From Cymbidium sinense (Eukaryota; Streptophyta; Magnoliopsida; Asparagales; Orchidaceae), in NCBI GenBank assembly GCA_021442155.1, contig CM038217.1, positions 153,271,834 through 153,335,833 of the forward strand: 64,000 nt of DNA, read 5' to 3'. The notes beneath the pieces are model-generated. The model searched no databases. It saw nothing but the letters and a program-made list of their open reading frames with translations, and was not told where the DNA came from. The translations under genes were made by a program, and so were the position numbers. Below are positions 24,801 to 36,800 of this stretch, in pieces (the first letter of the stretch is position 1; each line of letters starts with the position of its first letter).

Positions 24801-27800
24801 TTTGTCAAAGTAATAAAATCAATTAAAGCGACTAACGGTAATCAGCTAATTACCTTAAATCCCGCTCAATCCTACTAACCTGCTGGACCAGAGGAGATTA
24901 AAGGCGAAGCGACCCTCTCATTCACGCATTTTTCCTCTCTTTGGCTCTTCCCTCTCTCGCGATTCCCTGCGATCTGAAACTCTCGTCCGTGCTTTTATGC
25001 GATCTTCCGCAGTCTCGACATTTCCTCTCGTCTAGCTCTCGGTCTCTCCCTTCTCGGCTCTCGTCCACTCTGTCCGGTGACTGAGCCCAGCTCTCCTCGC
25101 CGAAGAACTCCCTGGTTCTCGCTTTTGCTCTTCTCCTCTCCACGATTCTTCCTTCCTCTCTTAGTCCGTCAGTTGGCGGGATCCTATAGCAACCCAGCGG
25201 TAGAAACCCCTTTTCCTCCTTTCCTCTTAGCATTGAAACCTCGGGTTGTTTCTCTCTAACCCTAGCTTGTTTTATGCATTTAAGCTTCTTTGGAAGTTAG
25301 GGTTTTGCTAAATATGCTATATCATATGCTTGGGATTATCTAAGAGTTTCCTTTAGGGATTTGGGATGATGTATTTAAATCTCACTTCTTGCCTTTATTC
25401 ACGGTTGATGCACCTACTAAAATGACTTGGGATGATGTATGGCCCAAATATGGTGTTGTTTGTTTTTTTTTTTATGAATCCTTATGTGTTTCCTTTGCTG
25501 AAAATATTTCTATCTAAGGAAAAAAATCATTAACTTATGGTCTAGAGGCATGAAGCTTGCTGAAATTTATTTTTTTTTTTAAGAATCAATCATTTGGTTA
25601 TTTGATGAGTATAAGGCTTGCTAAACTTTCTTATCTAGGGAAGAAATCAATTAACTTTTGTTTGATGAGATATAATCTTTATTCTCCTATGAATTCCATG
25701 CTTCTAGTGCTTCAATTTATTTCATATGAAGGAATTATATGCATCATACCTCTTTCATGCAAGTTGAAATCTGAAATTGAGAGGAAGAAGGTCGATTGAC
25801 TTTGTTAGCATTGTGCTTGTTTTCCTCTCTTTTGTGATCACTAAGTCATGAGCCTTTGAAGTGCGACTTGAAATGTGGCTTTGTGCAAGTTTAAAGCTTT
25901 CATTTTTGATGCTTAGTTTCATTAAAGTTGCATCTTGCCTAGTACTTGTTCATACTTTACTCAAAAGCAATTGTCATGTCTCTCTTGCATTAAAACAATT
26001 ATATGTTGTCCATGAGTATTTGGAGGTTGGAATCATAGATACATTGTTCTATGCCTTTTTTCTTGCTCTTGAATTATGAGAGTGAAATGGTGATGAAAAT
26101 GCAATGCTCATAAAATCTTTGTCTTGTTTAAGTATATATACAAAAAGCGTTCATATGTAAATCGAGTTTTAAATTTGTGATATAAATACACCATGTTTTC
26201 AATATGGTAGGAAATCTTATCTTATCAAAATTTGGTGATTGTCTCCGACATACACCTATATGTCTTGACATGGTGAAGCGTGTCTCTCATGGCAACCCCA
26301 CTTGTAAAAGCCAGAATTTGTTGTAAATTTTGATGCTCTAATCAAATTTATTTGACTTTCTTTTGTTTATATCTATGTGAAACTTTAAATTTGTGATATA
26401 AATTTCATGTTTTCCATATGGTAGGAAATCTTATCTTATCAAAATTTAGTGTCTGACATTTGTCTTTCTCATGGTTGTCTCTCAGCAACTTGTAAAGCCG
26501 GATTTGTAAATTTTGATGCTCTAATCAAATGTTTATGGGCGACTTTCCTTTTATTTATATCTGAAAAGCTTTAAATTTATGATATAAGTATCTGTTTATA
26601 GTAGGAAATATCTTATCAAAATTTTATGTCTACATGTTTATACATGTCTTTCTTGACATGGTGGCGAAGATCTCTCATACCCCTGTGGGAAGAGCGGAGT
26701 AAACGATTATTTTGCTATCTTTATAAGTGCGTTCGCATTGTTCCAATCGGCAAACTGTGATATCATTCCGCGTTGTTTACGTGGCGGAAATATGTATAAG
26801 TACTTGCTCACGTTGTTCCCGGCGTAATGAAAATCTTGTCTTATCAGACCCATATTTCTTGGCGTGGTGGGTAAATAAATTGTCAGGTGTCTGACTACCA
26901 TACCCTTCTTTCTTGGCGTGGTGGAACTAGTAACATGTGGGGATGCCGAAATTTTCAAAATAAAAGTTGAAAAATGTCGTTATACTTTAATTTATACGTG
27001 TGAATCAAATTTATTACTTTTTATAAGTAGTATTGTTCCGCTGGGAAATCGTGATAAATTTGCTGCGTTGTTCCGGCGTCGAAATCTTGTCTTTGTCACA
27101 TACAGTCTTGGCGTGGTAGTAAATAAATTGTCAGCTGTCTCACGACATACCATACACGCTTTTCTGCGTGGTGGGAAGAATCTTCCAGTCTTAGGGGATG
27201 ACGAGGTCTTAAAAAAAAAGAAGATAGAAAGAAAGGATGAAATGAGGTTACATGTTAAAAGTCTTCTTTAGGTTATATATGTATCTTACTTTACTTGTCA
27301 TTCACAAGTGATTTACATACATAAATGAGATATAGTGAAGACTTAAACAAAATCATGAAATAAACTAAATCTATATATAACTTGACATATATCAAGAAGA
27401 TAAAATTGTTGAGTTAGAAGAAACTCACAAGTATGTGTGGCACACAATCCTCCTGAGGTTGAAAGAACTTAAACTTGTGGCTTAGGGAGAAGAGGAGAGT
27501 AGAAAATGTAAGTCTTTTAGGAAACCCTCTGTTTATAGGCTTTCTTGGCCCTTTCCTTTTGCCATCTACTCTTATGGAATCGACATTGGTCATAAATTGC
27601 ATCTGAGGAATCTAAGGTGATGTCCTTTATCTTGCATCAGCATGGACATGATCTATCCTTCTTTCTTTGAAAAGGAAAGTAAAGTCTTTTCATACCTCTT
27701 TAATAAATTTAATGAGTTTGTGTCCCCCACTTACATGAGCTTGCATGTGAGGAGGTGGATTTTAATTAATCCACTTATCTTTTAAATGAAATGACATATA

Positions 27801-30800
27801 CTCATATTTTTTTATTCCCCTCCTTATCAAGAGAAATAAATGGGCTTGATATTTTGATCATATTTAAATCAATTATTTTCAGCTTTATGTTGGTGATTTA
27901 CAACTAGGGAGAGTATTAGCCTAAATCAAATTGTCTAGCCATTTTAGGATTACCTTATTTATGATCATATGGTATAAATCAATTATTTTCAGCCCTTTAT
28001 GTTGGTGATTTGCAACATAAAGAAAGGGTTTTTTAGAAATCAAATCAAACTAATTAAGCTTGGTGATTGATCGTATGAGCGTTCAAAATAATTATTTATT
28101 TATGTTTATTACATAAAGAGAGGATTTGTGGCCCAAAACAACTTTATTTTATTTTGGGTCTATCACCTTACATTTGATCAAATAGGCTTCCAAAATAATT
28201 TATTTCATATACCCTGATTTGTGACATAAACTTTGGCCAAATAATATCATATCATATTTCCAAAACAGATCTACATCTTCCGGTTTGGTCTTGGAGTCAG
28301 TTAACAAAAAAAAATCGTATCAAAATTCATGCTTGCATTATAATAATCATGTCAAATCTGAGAACAATCTACACTTCCGGTTTGGTCTGCGGTTAAATAA
28401 AACTCAAAATCAAAATTTGACATGAAACTCCAACTTAGACATTCTAATGTACAATTCCAACAGAATCCATATGCATGTTGGAGTAAATCTAAGTCAAATA
28501 CAAAAGAAGCAGAATCTTTACATAATCCGGTTTGGTCTTGAGCAAGTTATTAACCAAAAATTTGATATTATAAGAATTGCAAATAAATAATATAGAAGTA
28601 TTTCATATAATACAAGACGTATCCCATTAACTAAAAATTCAAATCCTCGAAGAAAAGTCCCAGATCTACATGTTCTAAAGTGGACAAGGTTTTGAAGGAT
28701 TATACTTCTTGAGACAATGAATTGATCCTCTCAGAAAACCAGTAGTGACAAGTCTATCGATTGATATTCTGGATCGAAGGGTAATTATAATTAAAATTTC
28801 AATGATAAATGATCATATATTCAATCTAAAATCAATCATAAAATGATCAAAATTCAAAGAAAATAACACAAAAAAAGGAAATAAAAAAAAGTGAAATGAA
28901 TTATTTAAATTAAAACTAAAAAAATAAAAATAAAAATAATAATAAAATTAATCCACCTCCATATTGTTTGTCTTGGTTGAAAATTAAAACTTTTCATAAG
29001 CGATGTCATCCCTAATCCTCGTTCGCGTGGTTTCTTGGCGATATGGCACATAAATGATTACGACACCCTCGGCCGGTGGTTCGGCGATGAAACTAAATTA
29101 TCTGACCAGTATGTTCCCCAGCTTTGCTCTTTGGTATGAAATGTAGAATGTATTTAGTTGCAAAAAAAGCCTATGTTAGCTAAGGTTGACTTATATTTCT
29201 AAACTCCACCAGTCTACAAGGACACCTTGGGCGATGTAACCAGTGTTCTTGATAAGGATCCTTCGAGGTTGGGTTCCTCCTCATTGTAAGACCGCGACGG
29301 TAGGGATACCGGCATGGGATCTTGATGAGGCGTCATCGTCCCCCCAAAAGTTTTAAGTTAAAATAATAAATTTTAAGTTCTAAGTCCATCCGCAATTATA
29401 TATTAGTTATTTAACGATTCATTGTTTAATCGAAAGTTTTCTCGGTATTGGGAGGGTAATCTATAGGGGCTTGCTTTATAGACACGGAACCAGATATAAA
29501 AGTTCTCACCAAATGAGAGAAATCTCAGGTAATGTCTTCTACTATTTATCTGCACGAAATTATCACACTTAACAACTCTTTCCTTTTTTAGAAGATGTTG
29601 GTGGAATTTTGATCCCGATGATCAAAATGTTTAGTAAATGATCTTGTTCATGTTTAGTTGCATTATCCAAACTACTCCAATATCAATTAAGTTTCAATTT
29701 TGCAAATCTATCTTGAAACTTGAAGGGCATTAAATTTAGAAATCATTTTAATGTTCAATTTAGGTAGAAATTCTATTTAAATTAGTTCATAAGTCCCAGT
29801 GTAAATTTTGGTGGTATTTAAACCTCTCCGCCGTCACATGGGCCTCACCCAAAGCGTATGATCTTAATTTGGCGACAATCTTCATACTAACTGCACTAAG
29901 AAAAGCATGTATGAGGGTTTTCACTTGCACGAAAATAAGTAAATTTCCTTGTCATGCTAAAAAAGATGACTATGAGTACTTATTTTTGTATTTTCACGTA
30001 TTTATACCTTCATACGAATTTTGAGGTGGGTGCAACACGGATTTTGAAGCGATTTAAGGTAGAGGGAGGAGATGCTTTTGCTCTCTCTCTAACTTTTTTG
30101 GCTAATTAGACTAGAGAGAGAAAGTGAAGGGAGAGGGTAAGATTTCTCTCTTGTTAGAGAGAGAAAGAAAGAGAGAGGTTGAGAGAGATTAAGAAGAGCT
30201 TTCTCTCTCTGTTTAGAGATTGAAATAGAGAATAAGAGAAATTTCTCTCACTATTTAGAGAGAGAAGAAAGAGAGGGTGTGATCGGGAGAGAGGAAGAGT
30301 GAAATTTCTCTTAGTTGGAGAGAGAAATTGGGAGAGAGGGAGAAAGTGGTGAGGTAAATATGTAGAGGGTGGTGATGGGGCGAGGTGAGTAGACATGGGG
30401 TTGGGTCGACTCAAGTCGTGCGACTAGTTGGATGTAAGACGAGCTAGGGTTCCAATAAGTGAAGGTAGTTTGTTGCACACGATGTGGAGAAGGTTGGTCG
30501 GCCTAGTGGCCTTCCTCAAGCTGCTTGAAACAAAGTGAGAAAAAGGCAATTTTGTGAGGCTTTGAGCAAGAGAGCAAGGGATAGAGTACAGTGGGCATGG
30601 AGCAGGAGACGGGAATGCGTGCTTGAAACAAAGTGAGGAAGAGGTAATTTAGCGAGCCTTTGAACAAGAGAGCAAGGGATAGAGTACAGTGGGTATGGGC
30701 AGGAGATGGGAATGCAAGGTGTTTAGCTAGTGGAGCATGATGGGTCTCACCTGGGATTGAGTAGCACAAAGGGCAAAGGCCAGTGACAGGCACGAGGTAG

Positions 30801-33800
30801 GTTTTGCATGGCGTGGAGCATTACTAGCGGTGGGGAGGGGGCTACTGACGTGATTAGGCACACATGACATGCAAACTAGGAAGTGTTGGCCTCATGTGAA
30901 AGGAGAGCTATGCAGGATAGAGATGGGAATTTTTTTTTTTTGGGGGGGGGGGGGGGGGTGGGGTACGTAGATTTGAAGAGAGGAATCAGGGAGATCGTGC
31001 ATGGATTTGACGAGAGGTGAGAGCAGTGCGTCGTGGGTGACATGTCCGAAGAGATGTGACATAGGACAAAGCATGGTAGTCTGACAGCTTTGATTTGCAT
31101 GAATTTGCCTCAAAATTTACGCAATTTTGACATAATTTCTCGTGCAATGAATCAGACAATTTGAATGTTTATTCTAGATAAATTCAATATTTTTTGGATG
31201 CAATGATGCAGTTTATTTCATGATCAGAAGTCGTTTGTATGATTTTTGCATCGATTGAGGTGATTTAAGCTCAAATCGCATTACGTTACATCTACTCACT
31301 CAACACTCACACGGACTCACCAGAATTGATTGTGGAGAGTCTCATTTGATAGAATTCGACGTTTCGGCAATATCAATGCAATCAATTTCACAAATAAAGA
31401 TTGTTTGGATGTCATCAAAATCTTCTGACTTCGATATATGCACAATCACACCAATAGCTCGTCTTCTCCGTCAAGTGGTCATTAAACGATTCAAGAGGTC
31501 TCCCTTGATCAATTTCAACGTTCTGAACGATGTGGTGCAAATCAATTTTGCATTTGGAGGTCATTTCAATCATTTTCGCTAACAATCTGGGTATTTTGGT
31601 TTTGATCTGCACAGCATCGTGACCATAGTCCGTTGACTTCGCCGTGTGGAGCATATGCTGAGGTCAACAATAGAAAACCTATGAAAGAAATTTACAGCTA
31701 AGATGTTCAAGTATGGAGAGAACCTCTAGAACAAATGTAGAAAGAGCCTTGTAACTAAATCAACTCCAATACATATGTTTCAGGAAATTGTTGGACAATG
31801 TATATATGTGATCATCCTTCTCAATGAAAATGAATGGTAGAGGTCGTTTTATTTGTAAAACCATTCCTAACCGATGAATCACAGCTAAAACATGCATGAA
31901 AGAATGTTACAATGTATATATGTGAACATCCTTCTCAATGAAAATAAATGATGGAGGTCGTTTGATTTGTAAAACCACTCCTAACTGATGAATCACAAGC
32001 TAAAACATACGTGAAAGAAAGTTTTTCCTAAGCTATCCTCAAATCTACTAAACGCATTAGTGATATTTTGCCAAAGTATTATAGTCAAAAATATGAAAAA
32101 AAAAATCCATAAAACAAACTAAGCTTGTATGAACCTAAAAAAGCTGCTCATAATTAAGCTTCTCTTAAATAGAAATACACACACAAAATGACAAACACTT
32201 GAAAAATGAATACACAATAATTTCACTTTCCATTATGTGAAACTTTGAAAAAAAAAGTCAGCACTTAGAGAATGAAATTTCACTCATCTCACTTATTATT
32301 GCTGTCTAAGTGATAGTGGTTTAACTTTTACCAAGCAACTTATTTCTTGAATTTGTTATAGCCACAAACATTTATTTAGTTTATTCACTTCAGAAAAAAT
32401 ATAACTTTCAGTCATATAACCATTTCTCCATAAATTCAGAGAAGTAAATCTCTTATATAGAAGGGATCTTATGAAATTAATCACAGGACATACATATAAG
32501 ACGACATAATTCTCTATGCCTAAACACATCATAACAAATCTATGCTGTATTAAAGCCATGTGCTCTTTAAAAATATTTAAATAAATGTAAATAAAAATGC
32601 ACTCAAACAGGAGGGAATTATCAACCAAAAGCATTCATTATCCTGACGATAATAGAATGACTGTTAACCTTCCCAGCATCCTTTATTGAACCTTTTCCTC
32701 TAATATAAACACGACAACCAGTTAATGCCTCCACACGTTTTATAGAATTGCCTCTGGGTCCAAGAAGGCGTCCGACAAAATTGAACTGAAAAGAGGTACA
32801 TGTTAATGACAATTCAAATATTAAGATTCAATAAATTTAAAATAGAAAGGCACATACGTTAGGATATTATCCACAGGAATTTCTAAACGCACTATTTTCT
32901 TGACAAAGTGAGAACTAGGACTAGCTGGAGCACCTTGCCAATCCATCGCTGTTCCTTGAAGAAAATCTGGTCTCTGTTTAAACCATTATAATAGAAGAAT
33001 GGAAGCAATTAATGCATTTGCTATCATATGTAACAGTCAAAAAGTTTTAAAAAAAAAAGGTATGATCAATTTTTACAGGACCAGAAAAATGGTATTGCAA
33101 CAAGAAAACTCCAAAAAACAATGATAAAAGTAGAGAAAAATACCACAAAGCAGCAAAAAGATCCCTAAACTTTCACATCAAATGTTGCAAGTGCTAGTCA
33201 AAGTTAAAGTGTACGTTTAAAAATTAAATCAAATACACGTGGAAAGGTATTCAGATAGTGTAAAGGTTGAATTTGTAGGGTGTAGTTGTAAGATTGACTA
33301 AGGCACAACAAAAAAACAGTTTGATTTGTGAAATATACATCAGTGAAAAAATAATTAAGCTTTTACGTTGAAAACAAATTTGATCGCTCATGCATATGGG
33401 CCAACATGAATCCCCTTTTTGTTCCATACTCCAAGTGGTATTGGAGTCAAAGTTTTGGTTGGGATTCTGAGTTTCATATCGTTCATGGTTTCCATGGGAC
33501 TTTGGCATCTTCTATCATGGTTAAATTAGGCTTAAATGTGACTCCCATGACCACATCATCTATTTGACAGGCTCTTGGTGAACAATGGTAAATGATACTG
33601 AAAAGTTCTCATTTAAAAGAAGTGATGGTCGATGTAGAGAGCTATCGCGTGCAATTGTCAAAATGTGAGAGATACTTAGACTTCACTGATAAGAATTTGG
33701 TTCTGAGCTACTATAAGTCCTAACCAATTTTGTTCAAGAAACATCAAAGAGTGTAAGATATAATTTATAAGATTAAATCTCAAAATAGTCTCCTGACCAA

Positions 33801-36800
33801 TTTGATCGAGTCTTGGCAGGGTAGAAATCCTTAGGCCAATATCCATATATTACAAGTCCCATTACTTTGTAGTTTGTGAAACTTAAAGTTTAAATAACTG
33901 ATGCAAAAGAACACAAGACAAATAATAACAAGAAATTGCACAAAAAACAGAAAATATTTAAAAGGTGGAAATAATAAAAATTATAAAAATATGATCATTC
34001 ACCTCTTGGTACAACCCACTGCAACCACTTGAATCTTTGACCGATAAGTTTGGAACAAGCTTTGGAGAAGCCATTGGACTAGGGCATCCATGCTGTAGAC
34101 GATTATAGTCCCCAAAATCATGATTGGGCACTCTTGAAACTCGTACTATTTCTACAAATAAAAATGATAAGCATGAGCAAGACAAATTGGTGGGCACCAA
34201 AATATGGATAAAGCTCCTCTACAAAAAAACTCAAGATATCCAACCATATTATTGAAACATATTCACCTATAATTAAGTAAATAATAAGCAATGTTACACC
34301 TTCATTCTCTTTTGGAGATAAAATTTTTATGTATCAGCATACATGAAAAATCATGTTTTACTTAGATCATCAATTATTTCTTCAAAAGATAAGCATTAAT
34401 TTAAGAGATCAACTTCATATCCAAGTATTATATGTTAAAATGTTCTTTAGTTAACCCATTGTTTTCAAAATGCTAAAAAGAATGTTATGCACAAGAGTTC
34501 ATTTTTGCTTCAATGCTCAAAGCAGAATAAGGCTTTTATTTAATAGAGAATTCATAATTTGCATATCACATATACACATATTATATTTCTATTATAGTCA
34601 TGTAACTGACCAAACTTAAACAACATCATGTAATAATTTTAGAAAATATAATGATGTATTCAATAACATAAGTTTCAACCATCTAAAAAACAAAAAAAAA
34701 TCAAATATATAAATGATAAAAGATAAAAGAATACCTAAAATCAAGAATACTCAAATGATTGAGTGACCATCTAGAAACCAAGAAAAGAAAGTAGTACAAA
34801 GCTAGTGATAGTGTAAACATGAGGCATCAAGAAGCACTCTTGACAAAAAGCTTGTAAGCCAGAAGCTACTAGCACCAATAGGAAGAACTAGCAAGATGTG
34901 CATGAGAAAACTAGCAAGAGAGAGAACATAAAGAAAAGAACCACAAAGAAGCAATTAGCTTTAACGAAAGAGAACTAGAAACCAATGACTATAAGAGATA
35001 GAAGGAATAAACGTTAATGTTTAGTTATTATAGAAGTGTTGAACCGAACCATGAAATATGAGAAAGGTCAAAGCCGAGGTTACCATACAACAACAAACAG
35101 CACACAACAAAATCACTTTATTATGAACTCGCACTTCATTAGAAAGCCACTTCTCTTAGCTCCTAAATTATACTTTAAAGCCTACGTTTAATAGCATTGG
35201 TTTAACTTGACATTGGCAACAAGAATATTGTAAACACTTTTCAATTAAAAGATTGAAACATGGATATACACAAAGTATAATAATTCCTTGATGTTCTATT
35301 CCTTTCTTTCAGTAGAAAAAATAATAGAATTTTCATACACTTATACCTTATGTTTAAGGACTTCTGAACAGAAATCATATTACTGTTAAGACAGTTCATT
35401 TGCACCGATTCGAACAAAGTTAAAAGTATAATAAAACTAAATATTTTGTAAATACTCATAAAGAAACATATTAGTTTTCATCAAATACATGTGCTTAATC
35501 CTAAGGAAAAAGCTACCAGAAATGAACTGCTTTAAAATAAATTGCAACCAGTAGAGACCACTATTTAAAAGAAATCACAAATCCATGCATTCATTTGGTA
35601 TAAATCACCTAGAGTTCAAACTTCGAAAAAAAAACAACTAAAACTATAAGAAAGTTATATTGGAAGAATTCCTTGGGCTGGAGTCCGCTGTTCTGAAATA
35701 TTGAAGAAGTATAGCCCAGTTTCCCAACTTGGCTATCATTTACGTATAATCCTTGTTTGAGAAAAAGTAACCCTTCAAAGTAGAGTCCAATCCATAAGCC
35801 CATCTTTTCTTTATAGAGATGCAAAATGCAAACGGAGGAATTGCAAATGATAGAAGTTGTAGAGTTTGGAAGGAAGGATGCTGCTGTAGACAGTACACGG
35901 AAAACAGAAAAATCAAGGAGAAAATAATACCATTCTATTCTATGATTTCAATCAGTATTGGTACCAATATTATACACTTACTATCTTTTATATTATTAGT
36001 AATGATACACACACATAAATCTAAAAAATCTTTAGAATCACATCTTTCCTACTCATTCTTCCTCTTTCCTTTGCTAAATTGCACACTCCATTTTACACTC
36101 CCCCGCAAGTTGAGAATTGGTAGGAAGCATTTATTCTTGATGTACCAACGTTGATTCAATCCAAACCTTGGTCAAAGCATTTACTTGTTCTTCTAATAAA
36201 TTAAACTATGTTTTTGCTTATCTTGGATCTATATTTTCTCTAATGAAATAGCAATCAATCTCAATGTGTTTTGAGTAACCTTGCAAAATGAGATTATTAA
36301 TTATTGCTAATTTTGCTATCATAACATGTAATTGATTTTTCTAATGATAGCATAAACAATTATAGAATTTGTCTAATCCAAGTAACTTCATTAGTCATTA
36401 TAGCCATCGCTCTGTACTCAACTTCAATATTTAACCTTACAAAAGTTTTATATTGCTACTTTTCCCAAATAATAGGCTTTTCCGAAGGAAAATGGTATGG
36501 CCTCTCGTATCTTGATCCCCCCACCTAGCCTGTATAGCACAAACCCTAAAAAAAGATATCATTGTCAACTTTAACAATTTCAATACTATGGCTTATTGTT
36601 CCTTTCACATAACATGCATTGGTTCATGCACAAATTATGAGAGTTGATTTATAATAAAGAAAATATTTGAACTTGCGATTGTACGATATTGCAAAGTTCA
36701 TGGACCCTGCATTGGTTTTCTTTCTTTTTTCATTAGCTTTTAATTTTAAGCAAGAGGTATATGTAAAGCTTATAATACCATATTTTGCTTGAGCATAATG

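Larger units (their letters stand above)
24400..29055 (+). mobile_element. Mosaic repeat copy B: probable long LTR of a Tat-like Ty3/gypsy element
   Basis: The second, shorter copy (about 4.65 kb) of the repeat at 3315-9433, in the same orientation and block order. Most of the length difference comes from tandem arrays: the 70-85-bp array of copy A is nearly absent, while a roughly 180-bp array (26160-27180) is larger. It lies in the 13.8-kb intron of the KH gene. No protein-coding remnant of its parent element is present nearby, so it may be a solo LTR. Boundaries are approximate. Confidence 0.5.

Noticed and set aside
24922..25259. 103-codon minus frame and 60-codon plus frame
   Set aside because: Both fall in the CT-rich leader of repeat copy B; the equivalent region in copy A does not keep the same frame.
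3315..29055. Copies A and B as the two LTRs of a single element
   Set aside because: The intervening DNA contains the KH exon at 18724-18866 in correct order and phase with exons outside copy B, and no pol of such an element.
30154..30793. Minus frames of 86 and 96 codons
   Set aside because: They are produced by GA-rich low complexity and the 98-bp tandem duplication.
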